A stretch of 64,000 bases of DNA from Bacillus sp. OK048 (GTDB taxonomy: Bacteria; Bacillota; Bacilli; Bacillales; Cytobacillaceae): positions 372,001 through 436,000 of the forward strand of contig NZ_FNHN01000003.1 of the NCBI RefSeq assembly GCF_900103525.1, in the 5' to 3' direction. Made by a program: the position numbers and the translations under genes. The notes under the pieces were generated by a model. That model searched no databases. It was not told where the DNA came from and saw only the letters and a list, made by a program, of their open reading frames with translations. Of the stretch, positions 1 through 10,409 are shown piece by piece. How positions within the stretch are numbered: position 1 is the stretch's first letter; the number at the start of each line of letters is the position of its first letter.

Positions 1-596
1 TCATCTATTGCTTTGTCATAATAGAATAGTGCTTCTTCAAATTCTCCAGAGGCACTTAGAAGCTCGGCCATACGTTGATAAATGCTTACACCAGCAATTT
101 CATGATGCTCCTTCAAGACCACTTCATATGATTTTAATGCCTTTGTAACCTCTCCTTGTTCACTATAGAGTTCACCAAGAGCAAAATCAATAATGACCTC
201 TTCAGGTAATAGATCCTTTGCTTTAAGCAGTTTCCTCTCACAAACCTCATATAATCCTTGAACTTGATACAAGTCTGCTAACAGCAAGAGAGATTGTCCA
301 AAGCTAGGGTCGTTTTTGGAGATCTTTTCTAATACAAGAATTGCTTGTTCCTCATCTCCAGATTCAACCAAAATTTCTCCCAGCAAGACAAGTAACTCGC
401 CTTCTTCTGGATAGATCACTAATAAGTTTTCTACCAGCGCCTTGGCTTCAGCTAAAAATCCATATTGTAACATTTCTTCTGCAAGCAGGAATTTTTCATC
501 GGGTTTACCTTTGGTTAATACAACATTATATTCATTTATAGCTTCATTATGTTGGCCATTTTCCAACATGGTAATAATTTTATTCACTCTATCCAT
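1..596 (-). CDS. ypiA: YpiA-like tetratricopeptide repeat protein (C-terminus beyond window)
   Basis: The frame stays open from an ATG at 596 to the left edge, so about 198 N-terminal residues are visible and the C-terminus is missing. The translation is a run of about 34-residue helical units rich in Glu, Leu, Ala and Tyr (for example around EEALFYYDKAID at the window edge), the pattern of stacked TPR repeats used for protein-protein contact. It lies downstream of the aro cluster as ypiA does in B. subtilis. An AGAGG-like ribosome site precedes the ATG. No enzymatic motif is visible and the partner is unknown. The identification rests on repeat pattern plus synteny. Confidence 0.85.
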   Translation of the reverse strand, partial: MDRVNKIITMLENGQHNEAINEYNVVLTKGKPDEKFLLAEEMLQYGFLAEAKALVENLLVIYPEEGELLVLLGEILVESGDEEQAILVLEKISKNDPSFGQSLLLLADLYQVQGLYEVCERKLLKAKDLLPEEVIIDFALGELYSEQGEVTKALKSYEVVLKEHHEIAGVSIYQRMAELLSASGEFEEALFYYDKAID

Positions 597-626
597 TATC
601 TCTATCCTCTCGGTCCCCTTGATTGA

Positions 627-1526
627 CTATAATGCGAAATAAGATGGGGTTCGTACCCTAACATATTCTCCAAATCCTGGTTTAAATAAAACTTCTTCCC
701 CTGCTCGGACTACTTTTCCCTTGTTTACGGTTACTACAAGTCTATCACTATGATAATGAAATAATCCAACTTCATCAACGTTCAAGATTTCTCTTGCTTT
801 AAGAAATAAATTATAACTTACTTCCGAACCATGTAGTAGACTAGCTTTTTGTGGATATAACCCTAGTTTGTTTAACACTTTTATTGATATTGGCTGATTT
901 TCTGTCAATTCCTCAAGAATTGAAGGGATTTTCCCATTTTCCATTATTACTTTCCATTTCGACATAGCCCTCCTTGCTTCCTTCTTTAATTCGTTAGAAA
1001 TTATCGGAACAAGGGGACAATTATATGGGAAGAGTGCCTCTCTAATCCACCCCCAGGGAATTTTACTTAATTCATCTAGATCGACAATCTCAATAAAAAT
1101 TGCCGGAACTCTTACTTTCTTGCATTTCCTAATAAATGAGGGAGTTAACATCCTAAGTGGAATCGTTACACAAATAAGAAAATCAATTGAACTGTTAATA
1201 AGCCGGGTTTTTGTTTCTTTAATTTTATCTTCTAATTCACTTTCGTATGAAATCGAAATTGAAGTAATGAATGTGGTACAACCTTTCAAAAGGAAATTCT
1301 CAATCATGTATTTCCGAAATTCTTGAAATGAGGTATTAAGAGGTATCTTAGTATCTAACAGAACATAAGAAGGGGTCATAATAAAAGAATCTGCATTCAT
1401 TTTCATAAATTTATTATGACGAATGTGATTTTGCTTTGCAACAATCTGGTTTCCCTTGATCAGCAGCGATGATTTTGTAAGTTTCGTCTCCTTTAGTATA
1501 TTGGCATTTTCAATAATATATCCCAT
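627..1526 (-). CDS. Amidohydrolase-like protein with degenerate metal site, function unknown
   Basis: This 299-residue protein lies between aroA and ypiA, where B. subtilis has no gene. The N-terminus (residues 3-30) resembles the small beta-sandwich of the amidohydrolase superfamily (a YIIENANI start, then SLLIKGNQIV). The C-terminal stretch at about 265-285 resembles its closing strand (DRLVVTVNKGKVVRAGE). Where active members carry a PGxxDxHxH metal motif, this protein reads MTPSYVLLDTKIP, so both histidines are absent. The middle part has no obvious further metal ligands. I infer a catalytically dead or repurposed relative; N-acetylglucosamine-6-phosphate deacetylase or dihydroorotase-like ancestry is possible. 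The start ATG has an AGGGTGG ribosome site four bases upstream. Confidence 0.6.
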   Translation of the reverse strand: MGYIIENANILKETKLTKSSLLIKGNQIVAKQNHIRHNKFMKMNADSFIMTPSYVLLDTKIPLNTSFQEFRKYMIENFLLKGCTTFITSISISYESELEDKIKETKTRLINSSIDFLICVTIPLRMLTPSFIRKCKKVRVPAIFIEIVDLDELSKIPWGWIREALFPYNCPLVPIISNELKKEARRAMSKWKVIMENGKIPSILEELTENQPISIKVLNKLGLYPQKASLLHGSEVSYNLFLKAREILNVDEVGLFHYHSDRLVVTVNKGKVVRAGEEVLFKPGFGEYVRVRTPSYFAL

Positions 1527-1599
1527 CCTACCACCCTTTTCGCAAGCAATCCTCTTTAAGACAAGCTATGTGCAAGACTTAAAAACTATGACAGGAAAA

Positions 1600-1633
1600 A
1601 ATAACCAAAACAAAAGCCACCTGATGGCAGCTT
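1600..1633 (-). terminator. Intrinsic terminator of the aro operon
   Basis: A 9-bp stem (two G-U pairs) with a 4-nt loop lies directly after the aroA stop on the minus strand. A T-rich run interrupted by G follows it. Confidence 0.65.
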
Positions 1634-2922
1634 TAGTTTTTTAAACTATTCAAATGACTAAAGAAATTTGGATATGAAACTGAGATAGCTTCTGGATTTT
1701 CTAGGTTGACCTGATCCTTACAAAGCAGAGATGCGATTGCAAGCATCATCCCAATCCTGTGATCACCATGACTGGATACCGTTCCACCACTTAGAGTTGA
1801 TCCGCCATGAATAACCATTCCATCTTCTGTAGCTTCTATAGAGGCACCAAGTTTTTTTAATTCATTAACAACGGTATCAATTCGATTGGTTTCTTTGACC
1901 TTAAGTTCTGCTGCATCCTTAATAATCGTTTTCCCTTCCGCTTGTGTCGCTAATAATGCAATAATCGGGATTTCGTCAATTAATCTTGGAATTACATCAC
2001 CTTCAATGACGGTACCTCGCAGATTAGAGGTTTTAATTGTAATATCCCCTGCTGGTTCAAAGGAATCGGCGTCATTTTGATGAATCTCCAAATTAGCTCC
2101 CATTTTATTCATAATTTCAATAATACCCGTTCTGGTTGGGTTTAGACCAACATTCTTAAGGACGATTTCACTATCAGGAACAATCGCACCAGCAACTAAG
2201 AAAAACGCAGCTGAAGAAATATCGCCTGGGACAAGAATATCAGAAGCTATAAGCTTTTGACCGCCCTTTACCTTGATCATACGATTATCCGTTTGAACTT
2301 GACCGCCAAATTTTCGGATCATCCTTTCCGTATGATCGCGTGACTCAGCTTTTTCGATAATAATTGATTCTCCATCGGCTTGCAGGCCGGCAAGAATAAG
2401 CGCTGATTTTACCTGCGCACTTGCCACAGGCATTTTATACTGTATCGGTTGTAAGCTGCCACCGCGCATACTAAGTGGAGTGAATTCTCCATTCTTGCGG
2501 CCGTCTATTTGTGCCCCCATCGTTTTTAGCGGCTCTGTTACCCTAGTCATTGGTCTTTTACCAATTGAATCGTCACCTATAAGTGAAGAGTGGAATGGTC
2601 TCCCCGCTAAAATACCTAATAATAGTCGAATAGTCGTCCCGGAATTACCTACATCCAAAAGCTCATTAGGTTCCTTCAAACCTTCAAAGCCATTTCCATA
2701 AATGATTAATTCCTTTTCATTTTCTTCAATAACGACCCCTAACTTGCGGAAACAGGAAATCGTACTTAAACAATCATCACCAGGCAGAAAATTCTTCACC
2801 TTCGTTACACCTTGGGCAATGGAGCCAAACATAACGGATCGATGTGAAATTGATTTATCCCCAGGTATTACGATAACACCCTTCAAACCATTCATTGTTG
2901 GCAGTAATTCTATTAATTCCAT
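1633..2922 (-). CDS. aroA: 3-phosphoshikimate 1-carboxyvinyltransferase (EPSP synthase)
   Basis: It joins shikimate-3-phosphate and phosphoenolpyruvate to form EPSP, the step before chorismate synthase. About 429 residues cover both inverse alpha/beta domains. Visible motifs are the N-terminal GDKSISHR (about 21-28, substrate-binding Lys and Ser), GNSGTTIR (about 92-99) and ESRDHTERM near residue 200. The open frame extends six codons upstream from a TTG, but the internal ATG is preferred: it is preceded by AGGTGATGAA and gives the normal N-terminus. B. subtilis calls this gene aroE. It is the last gene of the aro run, 24 bases after tyrA, and is followed by a terminator. Confidence 0.95.
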   Translation of the reverse strand: MELIELLPTMNGLKGVIVIPGDKSISHRSVMFGSIAQGVTKVKNFLPGDDCLSTISCFRKLGVVIEENEKELIIYGNGFEGLKEPNELLDVGNSGTTIRLLLGILAGRPFHSSLIGDDSIGKRPMTRVTEPLKTMGAQIDGRKNGEFTPLSMRGGSLQPIQYKMPVASAQVKSALILAGLQADGESIIIEKAESRDHTERMIRKFGGQVQTDNRMIKVKGGQKLIASDILVPGDISSAAFFLVAGAIVPDSEIVLKNVGLNPTRTGIIEIMNKMGANLEIHQNDADSFEPAGDITIKTSNLRGTVIEGDVIPRLIDEIPIIALLATQAEGKTIIKDAAELKVKETNRIDTVVNELKKLGASIEATEDGMVIHGGSTLSGGTVSSHGDHRIGMMLAIASLLCKDQVNLENPEAISVSYPNFFSHLNSLKN

Positions 2923-2946
2923 TTCATCACCTATATTCAAATCAAT

Positions 2947-4056
2947 TTATGTTCCCATTGAGGTAGCATAGCTTGAGCGGTTATGAATACACTTTTCTGC
3001 CCGCTCGCGATCCTCTTCAGTTTGAAAACTAATAACTAGAACTCCGTATATCTCGTCTTCACGCGTTTCTAATATACGAATATTTGTAATACTAATATTT
3101 TCTTTTGCTAAGTATCCTGTAACCTCAGAAACACTACCAGGATAATCCGGAACATCAACAAATAAATCGTAAAATGAAGGAATTGCTCCCTTTTCTCTAA
3201 CCGGCAGGCCATCACGGTATTGCTTTGCCTGCTGAAAATAGTGGAAAATTTCATCACTATTTTCTTGTTCGAGTAACTCCTTCACCTCATCCATTTCTTC
3301 CTTCCATTTATCGATTAACTCTATTAAAACCTCGCGATTATGAAGTAATATATCCTTCCACATTGCAGGACTGCTAGAAGCAATCCTTGTAATATCTCTA
3401 AACCCACCTGCTGCTAGTCGTGGAATAAGACTCTCTTCATCTGCTAACCTTTCCGTTTGACGGACAATCGATGCAGCAACGATATGGGGGAAATGACTAA
3501 CAATTCCAGTTAAATAATCATGGGTATTAGGTGTAACACTTAAGAATTTTGCATTTGTCCCTTTGAGCCAAGCCATTAATTTTTCTACTTTTGAATTATC
3601 AATATGTTCCTCTGGTGTTAAGAGATAAAAAGCATTCTCAAATAGAATTTCTTTTGCAGCCGAAACACCGCTTTTATGGGAGCCAGCCATTGGATGACCC
3701 CCAATAAAGGTATATCCTTCTTTCTTTAAGGTTGCAGCTTTTGCAACAATTTTACCTTTTGTACTTCCTGTGTCAGTAATGATTACATCGGATTTTAACG
3801 ATTGCTCCGACAATAAGTGAATAATCGCTTCCGTTTCCATTACTGGTGCGGAGATGATAATTAAATCTGCGGTTTTAGCACCTTCAGCTATATCATCAGC
3901 CACTTCATCAATAACACCTAGCATTTTAGCTAGCCTAGCTTGTTCTTGATTAATATCATAGCCCATTATGATAGCAGCTTTATGTTCTTTTTTAATACAT
4001 AAAGCTAAAGAACCGCCAATTAACCCAAGTCCAATTACAAACACTCGGCCTTTCAT
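2947..4056 (-). CDS. tyrA: Prephenate dehydrogenase with ACT domain
   Basis: It oxidises prephenate to 4-hydroxyphenylpyruvate with NAD for tyrosine synthesis. The Rossmann motif GLGLIGG is at residues 9-15. The conserved GGHPMAGSHKSG segment (about 127-140) carries the catalytic His of the family. The last 70 residues, from about 298 (FVDVPDYPGSVSEVTGYL), form an ACT domain expected to bind an aromatic amino acid for feedback control. The 369-residue length is normal for Bacillus TyrA. It lies 11 bases after hisC, which supplies the matching aminotransferase. Confidence 0.95.
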   Translation of the reverse strand: MKGRVFVIGLGLIGGSLALCIKKEHKAAIIMGYDINQEQARLAKMLGVIDEVADDIAEGAKTADLIIISAPVMETEAIIHLLSEQSLKSDVIITDTGSTKGKIVAKAATLKKEGYTFIGGHPMAGSHKSGVSAAKEILFENAFYLLTPEEHIDNSKVEKLMAWLKGTNAKFLSVTPNTHDYLTGIVSHFPHIVAASIVRQTERLADEESLIPRLAAGGFRDITRIASSSPAMWKDILLHNREVLIELIDKWKEEMDEVKELLEQENSDEIFHYFQQAKQYRDGLPVREKGAIPSFYDLFVDVPDYPGSVSEVTGYLAKENISITNIRILETREDEIYGVLVISFQTEEDRERAEKCIHNRSSYATSMGT

Positions 4057-4067
4057 TGGTAGTCCCC

Positions 4068-5180
4068 CTAGTTTTCAAAGTGCTGTACGGAATGTTGTTC
4101 AGCTAGAAATTCACCTAATGCTTTAAGTACACCATAATTTTGCTCTACAGTGCCAACGGTAATTCTTAATGATGTAGGGAATCCTAAAGCTTTTCCTGAT
4201 CGTACGATATAGCCTTTTTCTAAAAGAAATTGAAACCCTTGATCTGCGTCAGCATTTATGTCAATTAAAATAAAATTAGTTTGAGAAGGATAATAGCTTA
4301 GTTTGTACTGCTCACAAAAGTTATAAAATTGAGTTAAACCTTGTCGGTTCTTCTCTTTACAATCTTGAACAAACTCCTGGTCAAGAATGGCAGCTTGTGC
4401 TGCAACTTGTCCAAATGAATTAACATTGAACGGTTCTCTTGCAGGTTCCAGTGCTTGAATAATCTCTTTATTGGCAACACCATAGCCTACCCTTAGTGAA
4501 GCAAGCCCATATATTTTCGAGAAGGTCCGTAAAACGATTAAATTGGGATACGTCCGTGTTAATTCAATTGAATCATAGTAATCATCGGCAACTACATATT
4601 CATAATACGCCTCATCCAGTACAACCAAAACATGGGAAGGAACCCTATTTAAGAAAGAAATTAAATTACTATCTGATACATATGTACCGGTTGGATTATT
4701 AGGACTGCATACCCAGACAACATTGGTTTTGTCATCAATGGAAGCATACATTTTCTCTAAATCATGTTGACCATCAAGTAAAGGTATTTCCCTTATCTCT
4801 GCGCCTTCAAGCACAGCATTATGTTTGTATTGTGAAAAAGATGGTGTCGCCATTACAGTATTTGCACCCGGATGTAGTAATGACCTTGAAATGATTTGGA
4901 TAAGATTATCTGATCCATTCCCAAAAATAAGTTCATCTTGGCTCACCTTTAAAAAAGATGCAACTGTTTCCCTTAAGCTGGTCATATAGCCATCTGGGTA
5001 TATAGCAAAGCCGGGTTGATTATGTTGTAGTGCAGAATGCACTTTATTAGAACATCCTAAGGGATTTTCATTTGAGGCTAGCTTAACGATCTTGTCTAAA
5101 TTATATTGTTTTTTCACAGATTCTATTGATTTTCCTGGCTGATACGGAGTCAGGGTTAATAACTGCTTTTTCCATCTCAA
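4068..5180 (-). CDS. hisC: Histidinol-phosphate / aromatic aminotransferase
   Basis: This is a PLP-dependent class I/II aminotransferase of 370 residues. ASNENPLG near residue 37, CSPNNPTG near 157, DEAYYEY near 190 and RTFSKIYGLASLRVGYG near 220 (the Schiff-base Lys is in TFSK) are all intact. In Bacillus this enzyme serves histidine synthesis and also transaminates the phenylalanine and tyrosine keto acids, which explains its place between aroH and tyrA. In B. subtilis six trp genes precede it; here aroH ends only 37 bases upstream. Confidence 0.93.
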   Translation of the reverse strand: MRWKKQLLTLTPYQPGKSIESVKKQYNLDKIVKLASNENPLGCSNKVHSALQHNQPGFAIYPDGYMTSLRETVASFLKVSQDELIFGNGSDNLIQIISRSLLHPGANTVMATPSFSQYKHNAVLEGAEIREIPLLDGQHDLEKMYASIDDKTNVVWVCSPNNPTGTYVSDSNLISFLNRVPSHVLVVLDEAYYEYVVADDYYDSIELTRTYPNLIVLRTFSKIYGLASLRVGYGVANKEIIQALEPAREPFNVNSFGQVAAQAAILDQEFVQDCKEKNRQGLTQFYNFCEQYKLSYYPSQTNFILIDINADADQGFQFLLEKGYIVRSGKALGFPTSLRITVGTVEQNYGVLKALGEFLAEQHSVQHFEN

Positions 5181-5217
5181 TTTCTCTTCACTCCATCCGT
5201 AAGATAATAATATAAAC

Positions 5218-5592
5218 CTATTGAGCTAAAGTATTGCCTAAATCAGGTCGCAAAACCGTTGCCCCGCCTAAATAAACATGAACGACTTCTTCCTGTGTAA
5301 CAGCTGTATTCACATGCAACATGACTCTTACGCACATTGGTAAAGCACTCGGCACAGGCAATTCTCTCATACACATAACAGGAACATAGGTCCAACCAGC
5401 AAATTTACGTAATGCTCTTGCGGGGAAGGCTGCGTTTAGCTCCTCAGTTGTTGAAATAAAAACAGAAGCAACCTGTTCTGGAAGGATATTGTTTCCCTCG
5501 ATTAGTTGTTTTAAAAGTTCTTCTGTTGCGGATATGATTGCATCTTCTGAATTGCTATCTACAGTGATTGCTCCCCTCATCCCTCTAATCAT
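5218..5592 (-). CDS. aroH: Chorismate mutase, AroH type
   Basis: It converts chorismate to prephenate at the Phe/Tyr branch. At 124 residues it is close to the 127-residue monofunctional trimeric B. subtilis enzyme. Recognisable features are the start MIRGMRGAIT, the AFPARALR segment around residue 58, the VRVMLHVN strand and the VYLGGATVLRPDL C-terminus that lines the active site. A strong AAGGAGGG site precedes the ATG. It starts 16 bases after aroB. Confidence 0.95.
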   Translation of the reverse strand: MIRGMRGAITVDSNSEDAIISATEELLKQLIEGNNILPEQVASVFISTTEELNAAFPARALRKFAGWTYVPVMCMRELPVPSALPMCVRVMLHVNTAVTQEEVVHVYLGGATVLRPDLGNTLAQ

Positions 5593-5608
5593 GACAAGTC
5601 CCTCCTTA

Positions 5609-6682
5609 TTATAAAAAATTTTTGATTTGATTTAGTAAAAAGTCATCTGAAAGCTCCTGAAGCTTTGATTTCCCTACCTGTTCTAATAGTACAAATTTAA
5701 CCGAACCACCTGCTGATTTTTTATCTTGCTTCATTTTTGCCAGCAAACGCTCAGCCGATAAATGGGCTGGAATCTCTGTTTGATACCCAAGTTCTTGAAC
5801 CCATTTAACAAATTCTTCTGTTTCAAAGGATAACCCTAATACCTCTTTGCTTAGCTTTAAGGCAAAAATCATCCCAATCATGACTGCTTCACCATGTGTG
5901 AAATTACCATAGCCCATTTCTGATTCAATTGCATGTCCTAGTGTATGACCAAAATTTAAGTAGGCGCGAATTCCAGTCTCTTTTTCGTCTTTCGAAACAA
6001 ATTCATTCTTGATTTTAATTCCTTTTAATAGTGATTCAAATAATTGGTCGGATGTTAAAGAGTCAAGATGGTGAATATCGGTTTTTAGCCATTCATAAAA
6101 GTTAACATCATAAATAAGAGCATGTTTAATAACCTCCGCAAAACCAGATCGGATTTCTTGCTCCGGTAATGTGTTGAGGAGTTCAAGATCATAGAAAACA
6201 GCCTCTGGTTGATGGAAAGCTCCAATCATATTTTTACCTAAAGGATGATTAATCGCCACTTTCCCACCAACAGCACTATCATGAGCAAGGATGGTGGTTG
6301 GTATTTGGATAAACGGTATTCCCCTCATAAAGGACGCCGCAACAAAACCTGTTAAGTCACCCACTGCCCCACCGCCAAATGCAAGAATAACGGATTTTCG
6401 ATCTAAACGGCTTTCTAATGCGATTGATAAGGCGTCATAGAATACTTCGAACGTTTTTGCTTTTTCACCACTAGGAGCAGTAAAAATAACGGGGTCCCAT
6501 TTAGATACAAGTGGTACTAATTTATCCAAATGTATTTTACCAACTGTTTCATCTGTAATAATTAATATTCGAGTCAGGTTTGTAAAATGATTGCTTAAAA
6601 AAGTGCTGATTTCATTTCGTACACCTTCGCCAATAAACACCTCATAGTTTTTGGAGGTCGTTTGAATTTTGATAGCTTCCAT
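5609..6682 (-). CDS. aroB: 3-dehydroquinate synthase
   Basis: It cyclises DAHP to 3-dehydroquinate using NAD and a divalent metal. The 357 residues include the nucleotide motif GGGAVGDLTGF (about 104-114), the IPTTILAHDSAVGGK segment (about 130-145), and GHTLGHAIE with HGEAVMIGM, which carry the metal-binding histidines. Its ATG shares one base with the aroC stop (TAATG), so the two genes are probably translationally coupled. Downstream is aroH. Confidence 0.96.
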   Translation of the reverse strand: MEAIKIQTTSKNYEVFIGEGVRNEISTFLSNHFTNLTRILIITDETVGKIHLDKLVPLVSKWDPVIFTAPSGEKAKTFEVFYDALSIALESRLDRKSVILAFGGGAVGDLTGFVAASFMRGIPFIQIPTTILAHDSAVGGKVAINHPLGKNMIGAFHQPEAVFYDLELLNTLPEQEIRSGFAEVIKHALIYDVNFYEWLKTDIHHLDSLTSDQLFESLLKGIKIKNEFVSKDEKETGIRAYLNFGHTLGHAIESEMGYGNFTHGEAVMIGMIFALKLSKEVLGLSFETEEFVKWVQELGYQTEIPAHLSAERLLAKMKQDKKSAGGSVKFVLLEQVGKSKLQELSDDFLLNQIKNFL

Positions 6683-7860
6683 TAAAATTCCCTCGCGTAA
6701 TCACGCTGACGCTTAATTTCAGCAGCGAATGTATCGAAACGGTCACTATAAAATTGATCAATAAGAGAATTAGCTAATTCCCATGCGACAACATTTTCAG
6801 CTACAACAGCGGCAGCAGGAACTGCACAGCTGTCAGATCGCTCAACACTTGCGGAAAATGGCTCCTTCGTATCAATATCAACACTCATTAATGGCTTATA
6901 AAGTGTTGGAATTGGCTTCATTACTCCGCGAACAACAATAGGCATCCCATTGGTCATTCCGCCTTCAAGACCGCCTAGACGATTAGTCTTCCGTGTATAC
7001 CCATGTTCTTGATCCCAAAGAATCTCATCATGTACTTCACTGCCAGGCTTTCTTGCTGCTTCAAAGCCAATCCCAAACTCTACTCCTTTAAATGCATTAA
7101 TACTAATAATTGCTGCTGCAAGTTTAGCATCTATTTTCCTATCATATTGAACATAGCTGCCTACCCCAGCTGGCATTCCAGAAGCTATTACTTCAACAAC
7201 TCCGCCAATTGAATCTCCATTTTTCTTAGCATTGTCAATCGCATCCATCATATCCTGTTCTACTTCTGGATCTGCACATCGTACAGGTGATAGCTCTGTT
7301 CTTTCTTTTAACTCATCAATGGTTAAATTGGCATTGGTGTTCGCTTTAATACCACCAATTTCAACGACATGTGAAACGAGTTTAACCCCAACTAAAGATA
7401 AAAGTTTCTTAGCAACAGCACCAGCAGCTACTCGTACAGTTGTTTCTCGAGCGGATGAACGCTCAAGAACATTTCTCATATCGCGATGACCGTATTTTAT
7501 TGCACCATTTAGATCTGCATGACCAGGTCTTGGACGCGTAATTTTCCGTTTAACTTCATCCTCTTGTCCTTCGATTAATGGATCTGCACCCATAATTTTG
7601 GTCCAATGCTTCCAGTCATTGTTCTCCACAACTAAGGCAATTGGTGATCCTAGTGTTTGACCGTGTCGAACTCCAGAAGTGATTTGAACGGTATCTTTTT
7701 CTATTTGCATTCTTCTTCCCCGGCCATATCCTTGCTGCCGTCTTGCCAGTTCAGTATTTATATCTTCTGCTAATAAAGGCATACCTGCCGGCAGTCCTTC
7801 AAGAATGGTCGTTAATTGTGGACCATGTGATTCCCCTGCTGTTAAATATCTCATTCCCAT
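6682..7860 (-). CDS. aroC: Chorismate synthase
   Basis: It makes chorismate from EPSP with reduced FMN. Signature segments are GESHGPQLT near the N-terminus, [15 protein letters not shown] around residues 38-52, [14 protein letters not shown] around 60-73 and [17 protein letters not shown] residues ([13 protein letters not shown]) around 290. The open frame begins six codons earlier at a TTG, but ATG at 7860 has an AAGGGGG site eight bases upstream. A third in-frame ATG two codons later is also possible. It is the first gene of the aro operon. In B. subtilis cheR lies between it and ndk; here that space holds only a terminator and AT-rich DNA. Confidence 0.95.
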   Translation of the reverse strand: MGMRYLTAGESHGPQLTTILEGLPAGMPLLAEDINTELARRQQGYGRGRRMQIEKDTVQITSGVRHGQTLGSPIALVVENNDWKHWTKIMGADPLIEGQEDEVKRKITRPRPGHADLNGAIKYGHRDMRNVLERSSARETTVRVAAGAVAKKLLSLVGVKLVSHVVEIGGIKANTNANLTIDELKERTELSPVRCADPEVEQDMMDAIDNAKKNGDSIGGVVEVIASGMPAGVGSYVQYDRKIDAKLAAAIISINAFKGVEFGIGFEAARKPGSEVHDEILWDQEHGYTRKTNRLGGLEGGMTNGMPIVVRGVMKPIPTLYKPLMSVDIDTKEPFSASVERSDSCAVPAAAVVAENVVAWELANSLIDQFYSDRFDTFAAEIKRQRDYAREF

Positions 7861-8048
7861 TTCTCTTTCCCCCTTCAACTCATTAAAGGATTTTTATCAA
7901 TATACCATATTAACACCAATAAACCTAGTTTAATTATCTGAAAATAGCATAAATTGATAGATGATTATTTAATTAATGATAAACACGTTTCCCTCTTTTG
8001 TACACTATTGTTGCTGAAATATTTTTTCAATTCTGGTGAATGCGCATA

Positions 8049-8087
8049 CAAAAAAGGCACCTGTATCTAGGATACAAGTGCCTTTTT
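8049..8087 (-). terminator. Intrinsic terminator after ndk
   Basis: A long near-perfect hairpin (AAAAAGGCAC stem arms) follows the ndk stop on the minus strand and ends in a T run. Confidence 0.85.
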
Positions 8088-8096
8088 ATCGTTAAA

Positions 8097-8543
8097 TTAG
8101 TAAATCCATTCGTTTATTTGTTTAGAGTATTCTACAACGCCGCCTTCTTTAAAAAACAGGCCAATTTCACGCTCTGCGCTAGTAGGAGAATCTGACCCGT
8201 GAATAACATTCTTTCCAACTGTTAAGCCAAAATCTCCACGGATTGTTCCAGGTGCTGCATCCTTAGGATTTGTTGATCCCATCATTTGACGTGCAGTTGC
8301 AATAACATTCTCACCTTGCCACACCATAGCAAAAACCGGACCAGATGTGATGAAATCTACTAATTCACCAAAGAATGGACGTTCTTTATGCTCACCATAG
8401 TGCTCCTTGGCAAGTTCAGTCGGAATGCTCATTAATTTAGCTCCAACTAATTGGAAGCCTTTTTTTTCAAAACGGGCAACGATTTCCCCGATTAAATTAC
8501 GTTGAACACCATCAGGCTTCACCATTAAAAATGTTTTTTCCAT
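8097..8543 (-). CDS. ndk: Nucleoside diphosphate kinase
   Basis: It transfers the gamma-phosphate of NTPs to NDPs. The protein has 148 residues from [16 protein letters not shown]. The phospho-histidine motif NVIHGSDSP is near residue 113-121. The frame stays open 45 codons upstream, but AGGAGTGG lies just before ATG 8543 and the family starts there. It sits between hepT and the aro genes as in B. subtilis, without cheR. Confidence 0.96.
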   Translation of the reverse strand: MEKTFLMVKPDGVQRNLIGEIVARFEKKGFQLVGAKLMSIPTELAKEHYGEHKERPFFGELVDFITSGPVFAMVWQGENVIATARQMMGSTNPKDAAPGTIRGDFGLTVGKNVIHGSDSPTSAEREIGLFFKEGGVVEYSKQINEWIY

Positions 8544-8660
8544 GAATTCCACTCCTAAAATAGTATGTATAATAATTGTCATAGTGGGACAATCCATGAA
8601 AATGTTATCACTTTTTAGAATATTTCGCAAGTAGAAAGCGCGTTCACTATAAATTGCGAA

Positions 8661-8689
8661 CAAAAAAAGAGGAACCATTTGGTTACTCT
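8661..8689 (-). terminator. Intrinsic terminator after hepT
   Basis: AGAG/CTCT and AACC/GGTT arms flank one mismatch and an ATTT loop, with seven T on the minus strand afterwards. It separates the hep-men genes from ndk. Confidence 0.7.
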
Positions 8690-8695
8690 CTTTCC

Positions 8696-9658
8696 TTAGT
8701 ATTTACGCCGTCCAATAAATTTAGCGATATCTCGCAGTGTCTTTTTCGCTTTATTTGCCGGTAGCTCCTCTAATACGGCTAATGCTTTATTTAGGTACAT
8801 GTCACTTAATGCAATGGACCTTTCAATCGCACCAGACTCTTTAATTAGCTTAATAAGTTCCCCTATAAGTGCAGGCTCCATAGCCACATGAACCTTTTCA
8901 ATCTTCTCGCGGATCCGATCATTTTCCATTGCATAGAGGGCGGGAGCAGTGATATTCCCTTGGAGAAGGTCACTTCCGGCTGGCTTACCTAGTTCCTCTT
9001 CTGTCGACGTAAAATCCAAAATATCATCTGTGATTTGAAATGCCATTCCTACGTAATATCCAAATCGGTATAATTTTTTATGTGTGGACTCTTCAACATC
9101 CGCAGTAATTGCACCCAGCTGACAGCTTGCAGAAATTAATAATGCTGTCTTTCTTTTAATTCTCCGCAAATAATCCCTAAGATTTTGATCAAAACGATAC
9201 TTATCTTTAATTTGTTGAATTTCACCAACAGACACTTCAAGGATTGTATTCGCCAATATTTGATGTGCTAGGGGTTTATTAATTTCACTCATTAATTCTA
9301 AAGAAAGTGCGAAGATAAAATCTCCCGTATACATGGCAGTCTTATTGTCCCATTTCGCTTTAACCGTAGGCTGGCCTCGTCGTAAATCTGCATCATCAAT
9401 CACATCATCATGGACAAGGGAAGCCATATGAATAAGCTCAAGAGCTACTGCTACGTTTTTCATTACGTTAATATCATAACGGCCAAACTTTCCAGCCAAT
9501 AAAACAAAAACGGGCCGAATTCTTTTACCTCCTGCTTGTAAGGTGTGCAAAGAAGCCCGTTTCAACAAAAGAGAGTCTGCCTGGATGGTCTCTTCTAAAT
9601 TTTTTTCGATTATATTAATATCTGAATTCAAAAATGAATACATCATCTTTAATTTCAT
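8696..9658 (-). CDS. hepT: Heptaprenyl diphosphate synthase component II (catalytic)
   Basis: It elongates farnesyl diphosphate with isopentenyl diphosphate to C35, the side chain of menaquinone-7, as a heterodimer with HepS. The 320 residues show GGKRIRP (about 43-49), the first aspartate-rich motif DDVIDD (about 84-89) followed by RRGQPT, and the second motif DDILDF near residue 216. These bind Mg-diphosphate. GGTGAATACAA precedes the ATG. It lies downstream of hepS and menG, the B. subtilis order. Confidence 0.95.
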   Translation of the reverse strand: MKLKMMYSFLNSDINIIEKNLEETIQADSLLLKRASLHTLQAGGKRIRPVFVLLAGKFGRYDINVMKNVAVALELIHMASLVHDDVIDDADLRRGQPTVKAKWDNKTAMYTGDFIFALSLELMSEINKPLAHQILANTILEVSVGEIQQIKDKYRFDQNLRDYLRRIKRKTALLISASCQLGAITADVEESTHKKLYRFGYYVGMAFQITDDILDFTSTEEELGKPAGSDLLQGNITAPALYAMENDRIREKIEKVHVAMEPALIGELIKLIKESGAIERSIALSDMYLNKALAVLEELPANKAKKTLRDIAKFIGRRKY

Positions 9659-9700
9659 TTGTATTCACCAGCTTTTCATCCTGTTTACATATCAATAGAA

Positions 9701-10405
9701 TTACTTTTTATATCCTATATGAACTGCTGCTGCGCCACCACTATATGGCTTATAATAAACATCTTTAAAGCCTGCAGTCTCAAACATTCGCGCTAATTCT
9801 TTCATTCCTGGGAAATTACGCGCAGATTCATGGAGCCAGGAATATTCTTTATAGCTTTTCGCAAATAGCTTGCCAAACAATGGCATGATATAACGAAAAT
9901 AAAAATAATAAAGCTGTTTATACCCGATTAAGGTTGGTTGAGAGGTTTCAAGGCAGACAGCAATCCCTCCAGGTTTAACCACACGATTCATTTCTTTTAA
10001 GACCTGAAGATAATCTGGCACATTCCTTAAACCAAATCCAATTGTTATATAATCGAAGCTATTATCTGGGAAAGGAAGCTCCATGGCATTACCATGGAGT
10101 AAGGTAACATGCTTTAAGCCCATGCTCTTTACCTTTTCAACCCCAACATTTAACATATTCTGACTAAAGTCAAGTCCAGTAACCTCACCGGAAGGACCAA
10201 CGGCCTCTGCTAGTGCAATCGTCCAATCACCAGTTCCGCAACATACATCCAGTGCTTTAGACCCTGGCTTGACATTCATTCTTTTCATCGTATCTTTCCG
10301 CCACTTAATGTGCTGCTGAAAACTAATAACCGAGTTCATTTTATCGTAGTTATCAGATATCTTTTCAAATACCTTATGAACTCGTTGTTCCTTAGATTGC
10401 TGCAT
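9701..10405 (-). CDS. menG: Demethylmenaquinone methyltransferase
   Basis: It catalyses the last step of menaquinone synthesis, SAM-dependent C-methylation of demethylmenaquinone (UbiE/MenG family, called menH in B. subtilis). The 234-residue protein has the SAM motif [12 protein letters not shown] (about 50-61), GLDFSQNML (about 78-86) and FGLRNVPD (about 125-132). It lies four bases after hepS and upstream of hepT, so polyprenyl and quinone-tailoring enzymes are made together. Confidence 0.95.
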   Translation of the reverse strand: MQQSKEQRVHKVFEKISDNYDKMNSVISFQQHIKWRKDTMKRMNVKPGSKALDVCCGTGDWTIALAEAVGPSGEVTGLDFSQNMLNVGVEKVKSMGLKHVTLLHGNAMELPFPDNSFDYITIGFGLRNVPDYLQVLKEMNRVVKPGGIAVCLETSQPTLIGYKQLYYFYFRYIMPLFGKLFAKSYKEYSWLHESARNFPGMKELARMFETAGFKDVYYKPYSGGAAAVHIGYKK

Positions 10406-10409
10406 AAGC

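Noticed and set aside
5181..5217. Search for remnants of trp genes or a leader between aroH and hisC
   Set aside because: The 37-base gap is too short and shows no trp coding remnant or G/UAG repeat series.
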